NCBI GenBank assembly: GCA_947379865.1
Contig: CANCOY010000077.1
Location: 1-17,864 of the forward strand
Length of the DNA stretch: 17,864 bases
Direction of reading: 5' to 3'
DNA from: Acetobacteraceae bacterium
GTDB taxonomy: Bacteria > Pseudomonadota > Alphaproteobacteria > Zavarziniales > Zavarziniaceae
Made by a program: the position numbers and the translations under genes. The notes under the pieces were generated by a model. That model searched no databases, was not told the DNA's origin, and saw nothing but the letters and a program-made list of their open reading frames with translations. This document shows, piece by piece, positions 1 through 6,772 of the stretch (position 1 is its first letter; each line of letters opens with the position of its first letter).

Positions 1-54
1 AAGATTTTAGGCTGGCCCCCCAAACCAGAAGGGGCGATTTAACTGTGACACACC

Positions 55-1089
55 CTATTTCCGCTTCGCGCGCCTTGCGTAGCTGGCGAGGCTGACGAGG
101 GCGCGGGCGCAGACGGTGTCGGCGGGCATGCCGGTGGTCTTGCAGGCGATTTCGGTTTCGGCCAGCAGGGTAAGGGCGTCGGCCAGTTGGGCGCGGCTCC
201 AGATGCTGAGCTGGCGGCGGAAGCCGTCCTGGCGGGGATAGATCACCGGGGGCTTCAGGCTGGCCATGGCGCGGTCCACAGGCATGCCTTCCTCCACCAG
301 GCCGCGCGCCAGATGCAGGCGCATGGTGGTCCAGGTCACCACCCGCAGGATGCCGATGGCGCCCTCGCCCGCTGCAAAGGCACGGGCAAGGCCCCGGTCG
401 AGGCTGGCAGGATCGCCACTGAGGGTGGCGTTGACGATGCGGTCCATGTCGGCGCTGCCATTGTCGCCGATGGCGGCCTCGGCATCTTCCAGGCTGACGC
501 GCCGGCTCTCGCTCGACATCATGTAGAGCGCCAGTTTTTCCAACTCGCCCCGGTTGACCAGGCGGTCGCTGCCCAGGCGCTCGCGCAGCCAGTCCTGTGC
601 CTCGGTATCCATGGAGAGCTTGTGGCGGGCCATGACCTCGTCGATCAGGCCATCCAGCGCGCCGGCGCCATCGGCATAGCAGGCCAGCGCCAGGGCAATG
701 GCGCTGTCTTCGCCCAGCTTGCGCAGGCGCGAGTATTTGCCCAGCGCATCGGCCTCGATCACCACCAGGGCATCGCCGGCGCTGTCCAGCGCCCGGGCAA
801 TGGTCTCGGCCTGGCGGTCGGTGGCCTGGCGCAGGCGGATCACACGGCGGCCGCCGATCATGGAAATCGCCGCCGCCTCGTCGCTGAGGCGGGCCGGGTC
901 GTCGTCGATCTGTTTGCCGGTGAGTTCGGCCACCAGAAAGGGATCGTTGGGATCGGGCACCACGGCGAGTGCCACACGGTCGGCCAGTTCGCGCACCAGG
1001 CCGGCATCATCGCCATGGACGAGGACAAGGCGCACGGCAGGGTCCGGCTTCCTCAGAAACCGTTCCAGCCCGGTCGGATTAACCTTCAC
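55..1089 (-). CDS. holA: DNA polymerase III subunit delta
   Basis: This 344-residue protein matches the delta subunit of the DNA polymerase III clamp loader, which opens the beta sliding clamp and loads it on primed DNA. Its N-terminus carries the family's P-loop-like region (LVHGDDAGLVRELADRV, about residues 22-38). It continues with the helical segments and C-terminal collar region expected of HolA, and the length is normal. Translation starts at a GTG (1087-1089) that shares four bases with the lptE stop codon (GTGA), so it is probably coupled to lptE. Holding lptE and holA next to each other is a common alphaproteobacterial arrangement. It is the last gene of its operon in the window. The 54 bases downstream hold only a short C-run/G-run inverted repeat with no convincing T-tract. 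Confidence 0.93.
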   Translation of the reverse strand: MKVNPTGLERFLRKPDPAVRLVLVHGDDAGLVRELADRVALAVVPDPNDPFLVAELTGKQIDDDPARLSDEAAAISMIGGRRVIRLRQATDRQAETIARALDSAGDALVVIEADALGKYSRLRKLGEDSAIALALACYADGAGALDGLIDEVMARHKLSMDTEAQDWLRERLGSDRLVNRGELEKLALYMMSSESRRVSLEDAEAAIGDNGSADMDRIVNATLSGDPASLDRGLARAFAAGEGAIGILRVVTWTTMRLHLARGLVEEGMPVDRAMASLKPPVIYPRQDGFRRQLSIWSRAQLADALTLLAETEIACKTTGMPADTVCARALVSLASYARRAKRK

Positions 1090-1634
1090 GGTGTAAGGGT
1101 GTTCTGCGCCTGCCTGTCAAAATAGATGGCAAGGCGGGTCTGGATCTCGTCCGCAATGTCGGTAACCGCGGCGTCATGGGCGGCCCGGCCCGAGACCACG
1201 GTGCCAAACTCCGTCGCCGACACGTTATAGGCGGCATTCGAGCGCGCCGTGTCCTTCAGCACAACCTTGCCGGTGGCGACCTCGACCAGATAGAAGGCGG
1301 CAACCAGCCGCACTTCCTTGCGGGTGACGGTATTGTTGCTCTGAATGCCGCTGTCCCGCGCCGAATCCTGCACCAGCACATCAAGCCGCCAGGGTGAGCC
1401 GACGCGGGTGCCGCGTGGATTGATGCGCTGCATCAGTTCGTTGCGCAGTTTCTGGCCCACGCGGTCGGCGATGAGCGAGATCTGAATACGCCCCATCTGG
1501 CCCGTGGCGGCCGTGCCCGACCCGCCGCCCATAGAGCCGCTGCCCATAAGGGGCCGGAAGCCGCACCCGCCCAGTGGCGCGGCCAGCCCAAGGCACAGCA
1601 GCGCAAGCAGGATGGCGCCGGCCCGCACGCGCAC
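1086..1634 (-). CDS. lptE: LPS assembly lipoprotein LptE
   Basis: This 182-residue lipoprotein fits LptE, the outer-membrane partner that plugs the LptD translocon and helps insert lipopolysaccharide into the outer leaflet. The N-terminus is a lipoprotein signal: charged MRVR, a hydrophobic stretch, and the lipobox LGGC with the lipidated cysteine at residue 24, followed by GFRPLMG, which is typical of LptE. A glycine-rich stretch comes next, then a region with the usual beta/alpha pattern (QISLIADRVGQKLRNEL, SPWRLDVLV, VRLVAAFYLVE). It starts at GTG 1632-1634, six bases after the DUF3576 stop, and a second in-frame GTG lies two codons on. Its stop overlaps holA. LptE sequences diverge widely, so the call rests on lipobox, pattern, length and the holA neighbour. 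Confidence 0.88.
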   Translation of the reverse strand: MRVRAGAILLALLCLGLAAPLGGCGFRPLMGSGSMGGGSGTAATGQMGRIQISLIADRVGQKLRNELMQRINPRGTRVGSPWRLDVLVQDSARDSGIQSNNTVTRKEVRLVAAFYLVEVATGKVVLKDTARSNAAYNVSATEFGTVVSGRAAHDAAVTDIADEIQTRLAIYFDRQAQNTLTP

Positions 1635-1640
1635 CGGGCT

Positions 1641-2201
1641 CTATTTCCCGAACTGGGCGATGCGCAGCTGGCGGGCGCGCGTCAGGATGGCGTTTTCGAG
1701 CTTGGTCGAGGTCTCGGCACTGACCACCGTATCAACCCAACCGCCATCGGCACGCTTTTCCTGACGGAAGATGGAAACCTTCACGCCATCGGCCCGCAGT
1801 TCCTTGTCGAGGATATAGACGGTGGCCTTGAAGCGCTCGGTGGTGCTGTCGGGGCTGGTATACCAGTCGGTGATGATCACGCCGCCGAAGGGGTCGGCCG
1901 AGGCGAGGGGCATGAACGACAGGGTGTCGAGCGAGGCGCGCCACAAGAGGCCGTTGACCCCAATGCCAGCGCCGCCACCCTGGCCGGACGACTTGCCGCC
2001 CAGCAGGCTGATGCCGTCATTGCCAAACAGGCCACCGCCGCTTGCATCCTGCTCACCCGGCTTGGGCGAGGGATTGTAACGGTTGGCCGTTCCGGGAACC
2101 GGTTGGGGAAAGCTCTTCTCGCCCGAAGACAGGAAGCTGCAGCCGGCGAGCCCAAGGGCAAGGCCCGTGCCGGCGAGAAGGGCGACAAAACGACGGGTCA
2201 T
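1641..2201 (-). CDS. DUF3576 domain lipoprotein
   Basis: This 186-residue predicted lipoprotein matches the alphaproteobacterial DUF3576 family, whose function is unknown. It has a lipoprotein signal with lipobox LAGC (cysteine at residue 21), then a low-complexity Gly/Ser/Pro linker. The conserved domain follows: GVNGLLWRASLDTLSFMPL, DPFGGVIITDWY, FKATVYILDKELRADG and a C-terminal helix ending in ARQLRIAQ. I chose the ATG at 2199-2201 because the signal peptide begins there. A longer frame to 2339 would run into the neighbouring gene and add 46 residues with no signal character. A promoter-like element lies at 2253-2285. In many relatives leuS follows this gene, but here lptE begins after only six bases. 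Confidence 0.88.
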   Translation of the reverse strand: MTRRFVALLAGTGLALGLAGCSFLSSGEKSFPQPVPGTANRYNPSPKPGEQDASGGGLFGNDGISLLGGKSSGQGGGAGIGVNGLLWRASLDTLSFMPLASADPFGGVIITDWYTSPDSTTERFKATVYILDKELRADGVKVSIFRQEKRADGGWVDTVVSAETSTKLENAILTRARQLRIAQFGK

Positions 2202-2252
2202 GCATTGAATCCCATAAGCTGACGCGCCCTTGTCAAGAGGAGACGCAGCAGG

Positions 2253-2285
2253 ATTATAGATAGCGCCGCCAAGGCCTGCCCGCAA
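2253..2285 (-). promoter_or_regulatory. Candidate sigma-70 promoter for DUF3576-lptE-holA
   Basis: On the minus strand a TTGCGG (2280-2285) is followed after 17 bases by TATCTA (2257-2262), which overlaps a perfect TATAAT (2253-2258). It lies in the 122-base gap upstream of the DUF3576 gene, leaving a leader of about 45-50 bases. This is the most promoter-like sequence in the gap, but no transcript evidence exists. Confidence 0.5.
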
Positions 2286-2323
2286 CCGCTGCCCGGCGAG
2301 GAACGGGCGCAAAGCGCGGCCGG

Positions 2324-3448
2324 TCACCGTGTGGCCCACGGAAATGTCAGAACCTGGGGTCCGGGTACAGCCTGGCGGCCGGGCACGGCCACAAGGGCTT
2401 CGTCGGCAATCTCGAGCCAGGGCACATCAAGTTCGCCCTCGCCCGCCTGGCGGGGGCCGGGGCGTGCAGCGGCAGTGCGCCGCAGGGTCAGGCGATAGAT
2501 CACCACGGTCTGACCGCGCCCGTCGGAAATCACCCTGAAGGCCGTGCCATCGTCGGCCCCGGCTGCCAGTGCCTGGGCCATGAAGCGCTCGGTATCGGTG
2601 CGGTCGAGGCGCAGCAACATGTACTGGGTGATCAGTTCGGATTCATCCAGCACGGTCATGCGGCAGTCGTCCTGGTTGGACAGCAGCACGTTGAAGCGGC
2701 CGCCCTCCACCCCCAGCATCTGGGCCGCCATGGCCGCCGCCGATTTCCGGCCAGAGGCATTGGCCGAGAAGCCGAAATATTCATAGAACTTGGCTTCCAG
2801 GCGATCGACGTAATCCTCGCCCCGCTCGAACAGGCGGCGTTCCACATAGCCAAGGTCGCGGGCCAGCTCGTTCACCGCATTGTCGGTGAGGCGTTCGACC
2901 TTCACATGCATGTGGGTCAGGCGTACCGGCCCCTCGGGCGGGCCGGCCTGGCCGCTGCCGTCCTCGTCCTGGTGGCGCTCCATCACCAGGGCATAGTCGA
3001 GGGGGGCAAGCCCCCGGAACAGACCCTCGAAGCCTTCGCCCATCACTTCACATTGGGCGGCATCGACCTGGTCGAGGTCGAGGCCTGGCACCATGCGGGC
3101 GATATTGGCCGGATTGACCAGATTTGAGCGGCGCAGGCGGAAATGCTTGATCAGCGACTGGGGAATCCGCCCGTCGCGCAGGATCATGAAGGCGGTGTTC
3201 TGATAGCGGCTTTCCGCCTTTGGCCCATCGGTATTGGGCAGCACCGCATGCTTGTGCGCAAAGGGATAGGGGCGGCGATGGCGCTGGAAGGTGAAATAGC
3301 TCTCCACCAGGGCATAGCTGATCAGATAGTCCACCAGCCGCCGCCGCGACGCTTCGAACGGGTCGGCCAGAAAGGCGGTGGAGGTGGTCGCATTGGACAC
3401 GGGTGCAAGGCCTGCGGCGCGGGCCGCAGGGTCTGCCGTTGCCGGCAT
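2324..3448 (-). CDS. Unrecognised conserved-looking cytoplasmic protein
   Basis: I do not recognise this protein. From the ATG at 3446-3448 it is 374 residues, soluble, with no signal peptide or membrane segment. It is rich in Arg/Asp/Glu, with helical stretches such as FEASRRRLVDYLISYALVES and RLFERGEDYVDRLEAKFYEY. A 'QNTAFMILRDGRIPQSLI' segment and an 'RLTHMHVKVERLTDNAVNEL' segment look structured. The C-terminus (VIYRLTLRR, then a Pro/Gly-rich tail) looks peripheral. Third-codon-position GC is high throughout, which supports a real gene. The start is uncertain. The frame is open to 3724, but that would overlap maf. GTG at 3496 and ATG at 3556 are alternatives; codons from 3556 down to about 3500 are AT-richer at third positions than the body, which disfavours 3556. 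It reads divergently from maf. Confidence 0.7.
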   Translation of the reverse strand: MPATADPAARAAGLAPVSNATTSTAFLADPFEASRRRLVDYLISYALVESYFTFQRHRRPYPFAHKHAVLPNTDGPKAESRYQNTAFMILRDGRIPQSLIKHFRLRRSNLVNPANIARMVPGLDLDQVDAAQCEVMGEGFEGLFRGLAPLDYALVMERHQDEDGSGQAGPPEGPVRLTHMHVKVERLTDNAVNELARDLGYVERRLFERGEDYVDRLEAKFYEYFGFSANASGRKSAAAMAAQMLGVEGGRFNVLLSNQDDCRMTVLDESELITQYMLLRLDRTDTERFMAQALAAGADDGTAFRVISDGRGQTVVIYRLTLRRTAAARPGPRQAGEGELDVPWLEIADEALVAVPGRQAVPGPQVLTFPWATR

Positions 3449-3640
3449 GCTGGCTGGGTCGCCCTGCCGTATCAAGAAGTCCGTCTCCCCGCCCACGCGT
3501 CCCCCGTGCTTGCCCTGTGCTCCGGAACCGTCTGGAAAATCATCCAAACCTACCATGTACAAACGCCATAATAGAAGCTCGCCGGGCTGGTACTGAACAT
3601 ATTGTTGGCCGGATTGGGCAGGAATGTGGCGGTGGACCCC

Positions 3641-3703
3641 GGATTCTGGATTCAGGGACGCTTTGTGCCCGATATTGTTATCCCTGCCCGGATCACGGAT
3701 CAT
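3641..3703. repeat. Two tandem 7-bp repeat pairs upstream of maf
   Basis: GGATTCT-GGATTCA (3641-3654) and GGATCAC-GGATCAT (3690-3703) are two adjacent-heptamer pairs with related sequence, 49 bases apart, in the divergent gap between the unrecognised gene and maf. They could be protein-binding half-sites or chance. A weak promoter (TTCAGG 3651-3656, 16 bases, TATTGT 3673-3678) lies between them on the plus strand. The rest of this gap (3449-3708) shows nothing further that I can support. Confidence 0.3.
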
Positions 3704-3708
3704 CAGCC

Positions 3709-4362
3709 ATGACCCCTGCCTCACCTGTCACGCATCTGGCTACCCCACATCTGGCCGCGCCCTCAGGCCCTGATCTGGTCCTGGCCTCGGCCAGCAGTGC
3801 CCGCCGGCGCCTGCTGGCAGATGTGGGCGTGCCGGTGACCATTGATCCGGCCGATGTGGACGAGGGCGCGGTCAAGCAGGAGCTGCTGGGCCGGGGTGCC
3901 GGCCCCGGCGATGTCGCCATGGCCCTTGCCGAGCTGAAAGCCCTCACCGTGGCCAGCCGGCGGCCGGGCGCCCCGGTGATTGGCTGTGACCAGGTGCTGG
4001 CAGCGGGCGAGCGCCTGTTCGACAAGCCACCCGACATGGCCGCCGCCCGCGCCCATCTGCTGGCCCTGCGCGGCCGCCAGCACATGCTGATCAGCGCCGT
4101 CGCCGTGGCTCGCGACGGCGTGATCCTGTGGCGCCATGACGAGGCGGCGCATCTGACCATGCGCGATTTTTCCGACGCCTTTCTTGATGCCTATCTGGCC
4201 GTGGCCGGCCCGGCGGTGCTGGGCAGCGTGGGGGCCTATGCCCTGGAAGGCACCGGCGCCCAGCTGTTCGAGCGCATCGCGGGCGACCATTTCACCATTC
4301 AGGGCCTGCCCTTGCTGGCCCTGCTCGATTTTCTGCGCGGCGCGGGTGCCTGCCTTGCTTGA
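3709..4362 (+). CDS. maf: Maf family nucleoside triphosphate pyrophosphatase
   Basis: This 217-residue protein matches Maf, a cytoplasmic house-cleaning pyrophosphatase that hydrolyses non-canonical or excess NTPs to the monophosphate plus pyrophosphate. The N-terminal block LVLASASSARRRLL (about 23-36), the acidic CDQVL block (Asp94) and the C-terminal block SVGAYALEGTGAQLFERI followed by GDHFTIQGLPLLALLDFL are all present. The exact subfamily (dTTP/UTP versus m7GTP-type) cannot be fixed by eye. An N-terminal extension of about 20 residues precedes the first family block. The ATG at 3709 is the first sensible start after the divergent gap; the frame is open further upstream, but only as shadow. 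It leads maf-aroE, with nine bases between them. Confidence 0.92.
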   Translation: MTPASPVTHLATPHLAAPSGPDLVLASASSARRRLLADVGVPVTIDPADVDEGAVKQELLGRGAGPGDVAMALAELKALTVASRRPGAPVIGCDQVLAAGERLFDKPPDMAAARAHLLALRGRQHMLISAVAVARDGVILWRHDEAAHLTMRDFSDAFLDAYLAVAGPAVLGSVGAYALEGTGAQLFERIAGDHFTIQGLPLLALLDFLRGAGACLA

Positions 4363-4371
4363 GGAGCAATC

Positions 4372-5208
4372 ATGAGACCCACAGGCAAGGCCCGGGTGGC
4401 CGGCGTCATGGGCTGGCCGGTCAGCCATTCCCGCTCGCCGGTGTTGCATGGCCACTGGCTGGAGCGGCACGGCATTGATGGCGCCTATGTGCCCATGGCG
4501 GTGGACCCCGCCAATCTGGAGCGCGCCATCCGCGCCCTGCCGGCGCTGGGCTTTCGCGGCTGCAACCTGACCGTGCCCCACAAAGAGGCGGCACTTGCCC
4601 TGGTGGACCAGGTCGATCCCGTGGCCCGGCGCATCGGCGCCATCAACACCCTGGTGGTGGGCGAGGGCGGCATCGAGGGGCGCAATACCGATGGGATCGG
4701 CTTCATGGAAAACCTGAAGGCGGGCCATGCGGGCTTTGCCGCCAGCCATGGTCCCGTGGTGGTGCTGGGGGCGGGCGGGGCGGCGCGGGCCGTGATCGTG
4801 GCCCTGGCCGATGCCGGCGCGCCCGAGATCCGTCTGGCCAACCGCTCCCCCGGGCGCAGTGCCGCGCTGGCGGCGGAATTCGGCGCCCCCCTGGTGGCGG
4901 TGCCGTGGGAGGCGCGGGCCGATGCGCTGGAGGGTGCGGCCCTGCTGGTCAACACCACCACCCTTGGCATGGTGGGGCAGGAACCGCTGGCCCTGGCGCT
5001 TGACCCCTTGCCCGTGACCGCTCTTGTCACCGACATTGTCTATACACCGCTGGAGACAGACCTGCTGGCCCGGGCGCGGGCCCGGGGCAATCCGGTGGTG
5101 GATGGCCTGGGCATGCTGCTGCATCAGGCGCGACCCGGCTTTGCCGCCTGGTTCGGCGTGGTGCCCGAGGTGGACGAAAACCTGCGCCGGGCCGTGCTGG
5201 GCGCCTGA
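4372..5208 (+). CDS. aroE: Shikimate dehydrogenase (NADP+)
   Basis: This 278-residue enzyme matches AroE, which reduces 3-dehydroshikimate to shikimate with NADPH in aromatic amino acid synthesis. Shikimate-binding SHSRSP (residues 18-23), NLTVPHKE with catalytic Lys71, INT (Asn92) and NTDGIGF with catalytic Asp107 are all present. The dinucleotide-binding loop GAGGAARA and the NRS motif after it follow. The closing blocks LLVNTTTLGM, TDIVY and DGLGMLLHQA are intact. The start ATG is supported by a strong Shine-Dalgarno GAGGAG overlapping the maf stop. The stop codon is the first TGA of an 8-bp tandem repeat (5203-5258). Length and motifs are normal, so it should be functional. Confidence 0.96.
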   Translation: MRPTGKARVAGVMGWPVSHSRSPVLHGHWLERHGIDGAYVPMAVDPANLERAIRALPALGFRGCNLTVPHKEAALALVDQVDPVARRIGAINTLVVGEGGIEGRNTDGIGFMENLKAGHAGFAASHGPVVVLGAGGAARAVIVALADAGAPEIRLANRSPGRSAALAAEFGAPLVAVPWEARADALEGAALLVNTTTLGMVGQEPLALALDPLPVTALVTDIVYTPLETDLLARARARGNPVVDGLGMLLHQARPGFAAWFGVVPEVDENLRRAVLGA

Positions 5209-5258
5209 GTGCCTGAGTGCCTGAGTACCTGAATGCCTGAATGCCTGAGCATTTGAGA
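5203..5258. repeat. 8-bp tandem repeat starting in the aroE stop codon
   Basis: Seven consecutive 8-base units follow GCCTGAGT: three perfect copies (5203-5226), then ACCTGAAT, GCCTGAAT, GCCTGAGC and a decayed ATTTGAGA. The first unit supplies the aroE stop codon TGA. Because the unit is 8 bases, its TGA recurs in all three frames. The copies degrade toward coaE, as in an ageing slippage-born microsatellite. Confidence 0.9.
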
Positions 5259-5290
5259 CAAACCCGATTTACAGAAAGGGCCTGCTGGCC

Positions 5291-5929
5291 ATGATCCTCC
5301 TTGGTCTCACCGGCTCCATCGGCATGGGCAAGTCCGAAACTGCCAAGATGTTCCGGGCGCTGGGCGTGCCGGTTTGGGATGCGGACGCAGCCGTGCATGC
5401 GCTTTATGCCGAAGGCGGGGCGGCGGTGGCCCCCATTGGCGCCGCCTTTCCCGGCACCGTCAGCGCTGGCGCGGTGGATCGCCAGGCCCTGACCCGGGCC
5501 ATTGCCGGTGATCCGGCGGCCTGGCGCATGCTGGAGACCATTGTCCATCCCCTGGTGGGCGCAGGGCAGGCGGCCTTCCTGGCGGCGGCGCGCGAGGGTG
5601 GCCACGGCCTGGTGGTGCTCGACATTCCCTTGCTGTTCGAGACCGGGGGGGAGCGCCGGGTGGACTATGTGGCGGTGGTCAGTGCGCCCGCCGACCTGCA
5701 GCGCCAGCGCGTGCTGGAACGCCCGGGCATGACCGCCGACAAATTGGACGAGATCCTGAAAAAGCAGGTGCCCGACGCCGACAAGCGCGAGCGCGCCGAT
5801 TTCATCGTGCCGACCGACCAGGGCCTGGAGGTGGCACGCGCGCATGTGCGCCAGATCATCGCCACTTTGGGCCACAGCCCGCCGCCCCGCCGCGCCGAGC
5901 GCCGCCCCCAAACCCCCGTCGAGGCCTGA
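5291..5929 (+). CDS. coaE: Dephospho-CoA kinase
   Basis: This 212-residue enzyme matches CoaE, which phosphorylates the 3'-hydroxyl of dephospho-CoA in the last step of coenzyme A synthesis. The Walker A loop GSIGMGKS lies at residues 8-15, WDAD at 29-32, the core block DIPLLFETG at 111-119 and an Arg-containing lid segment (QRQRVLER) follows. The C-terminus ends in a short Pro/Arg-rich tail. The ATG at 5291 is preceded by a GAAAGGG ribosome-binding site. It stands 82 bases after aroE, most of that gap being the 8-bp repeat, and four bases before dnaQ. A G7 run lies at 5645-5651 inside the gene. Confidence 0.95.
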   Translation: MILLGLTGSIGMGKSETAKMFRALGVPVWDADAAVHALYAEGGAAVAPIGAAFPGTVSAGAVDRQALTRAIAGDPAAWRMLETIVHPLVGAGQAAFLAAAREGGHGLVVLDIPLLFETGGERRVDYVAVVSAPADLQRQRVLERPGMTADKLDEILKKQVPDADKRERADFIVPTDQGLEVARAHVRQIIATLGHSPPPRRAERRPQTPVEA

Positions 5930-5933
5930 GACC

Positions 5934-6608
5934 ATGCGCGAGATCGTGCTTGATACGGAAACCACCGGCCTGCACCCGAACGAGGGCCACCGCATGGTGG
6001 AACTGGGCTGTGTGGAACTGCTGAACCATGTGCCCACGGGCCAGGTGTTCCACCGCTATTTCAATCCCGAACGCCCCATGCCCCCCGAGGCCGAGGCGGT
6101 GCACGGCCTGACCGAAACCTTTCTGGCCGGCCACGGGGTGTTTGCCGAAGCGGTGGAGGACTTCCTTGATTTCATCGGCGACGCGCGGCTGGTGATCCAC
6201 AATGCCGAATTCGACATGCGCTTTCTCAACGCCGAACTGGGCCGCCTGGGCTTTCCCGCTTTACCCATGACGCGCGCGCTCGACACCGTGGGCATGGCCC
6301 GGCGCAAGTTCCCCGGCGCCCCGGCCAGCCTCGATGCCCTGTGCCGGCGCTTTGCCATCGACAATTCCAAGCGCACCCGTCACGGCGCCCTGCTGGATGC
6401 CGAGCTGCTGGCCGAGGTTTATCTGGAACTGCTGGGCGGCCGCCAGGTGGGCCTGGTGCTGGACGTGGCCGCCACCGCCACCCGCGGCCTCGACACCGCC
6501 GTCGACCGCCCCATCCGCCCCCCCCGCCCCCACGCCCCCACCGAGGCCGAAGCCACCGCCCACGCCGCCTTTGTGGCCAGGCTGGAGAACGCGATCTGGC
6601 TGAAATGA
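5934..6608 (+). CDS. dnaQ: DNA polymerase III subunit epsilon (proofreading exonuclease)
   Basis: This 224-residue protein matches the epsilon subunit of DNA polymerase III, the 3'-5' proofreading exonuclease bound to the polymerase core. ExoI DTETTG (Asp7, Glu9), ExoII HNAEFDMRF (Asp94) and ExoIII-epsilon H150..D155 (HGALLDAEL) give the complete metal-binding set. A Pro-rich linker (about residues 190-202) leads to a C-terminal tail (EAEATAHAAFVARLENAIWL), which in this family contacts the alpha subunit. The start ATG follows the coaE stop by four bases; a longer frame starting at 5844 overlaps coaE and is not needed. The linker is encoded by a very C-rich tract with a C8 run at 6518-6525. 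In relatives the gene faces secB directly; here a repeat/ATPase unit lies between. Confidence 0.95.
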   Translation: MREIVLDTETTGLHPNEGHRMVELGCVELLNHVPTGQVFHRYFNPERPMPPEAEAVHGLTETFLAGHGVFAEAVEDFLDFIGDARLVIHNAEFDMRFLNAELGRLGFPALPMTRALDTVGMARRKFPGAPASLDALCRRFAIDNSKRTRHGALLDAELLAEVYLELLGGRQVGLVLDVAATATRGLDTAVDRPIRPPRPHAPTEAEATAHAAFVARLENAIWLK

Positions 6609-6619
6609 GGTGGGCTGGC

Positions 6620-6751
6620 TTCTGATTATCACGCCCTGCACTTCTAATTATCATGCCTCTCACTTCTAATTATCATGCCCCGCACTTCTAATTATCATGC
6701 CTGCAAATTCTAATTGTCAGGCGGTTGATTTCTGATTATCAGGAGCGGCAA
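6620..6751. repeat. Array of six 22-bp direct repeats with a conserved 12-bp core
   Basis: The core TTCTRATTRTCA begins at 6620, 6642, 6664, 6686, 6708 and 6730, an exact 22-base period with no slips. Copies 1-4 extend the match to TTCTRATTATCAYGCC; the rest of each unit is variable and GC-rich. Copies 1 and 6 contain the perfect odd palindrome TGATTATCA, extended in copy 6 to nearly TTCTGATTATCAGAA, so the core resembles a dimer-binding site. Twenty-two bases is about two helical turns, so all copies face the same side of the helix. The array starts 11 bases after the dnaQ stop and ends 21 bases before the ATPase start. The AT-rich cores contrast sharply with the GC-rich surroundings. No copy is seen after the ATPase gene. 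Confidence 0.93.
6714..6742 (+). promoter_or_regulatory. Possible ATPase promoter inside repeats 5 and 6
   Basis: TTGTCA (6714-6719), created where copy 5 reads TTGTCA instead of TTATCA, is followed after 17 bases by TATCAG (6737-6742) within copy 6. If used, the start point would be near 6749 and the promoter would be covered by any protein bound to the last two repeats. The -10 match is weak. Confidence 0.3.
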
Positions 6752-6772
6752 TGCGCATCCTAAGAGGTTGGC

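Noticed and set aside
187..1125. 312-residue plus-strand open frame opposite holA
   Set aside because: His/Gln/Ala-rich translation without family features; it is the antisense shadow of holA, common at this GC content.
2202..2339. Longer start for the DUF3576 lipoprotein
   Set aside because: The extra 46 residues lack signal character, would bury the lipobox and overlap the end of the upstream gene.
3763..5124. 453-residue minus-strand open frame opposite maf and aroE
   Set aside because: Low-complexity His/Gly/Gln translation over two genes with complete catalytic motifs; a GC-driven shadow.
5645..5651. G7 run in coaE as a phase-variation switch
   Set aside because: The gene is essential in this pathway, and one G7 run is ordinary at this base composition; no supporting evidence.
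6620..6751. CRISPR-like array
   Set aside because: Period is 22 bases with a 12-16-base conserved part and about 6-10 variable bases, too short for repeat plus spacer, and no cas gene is present.
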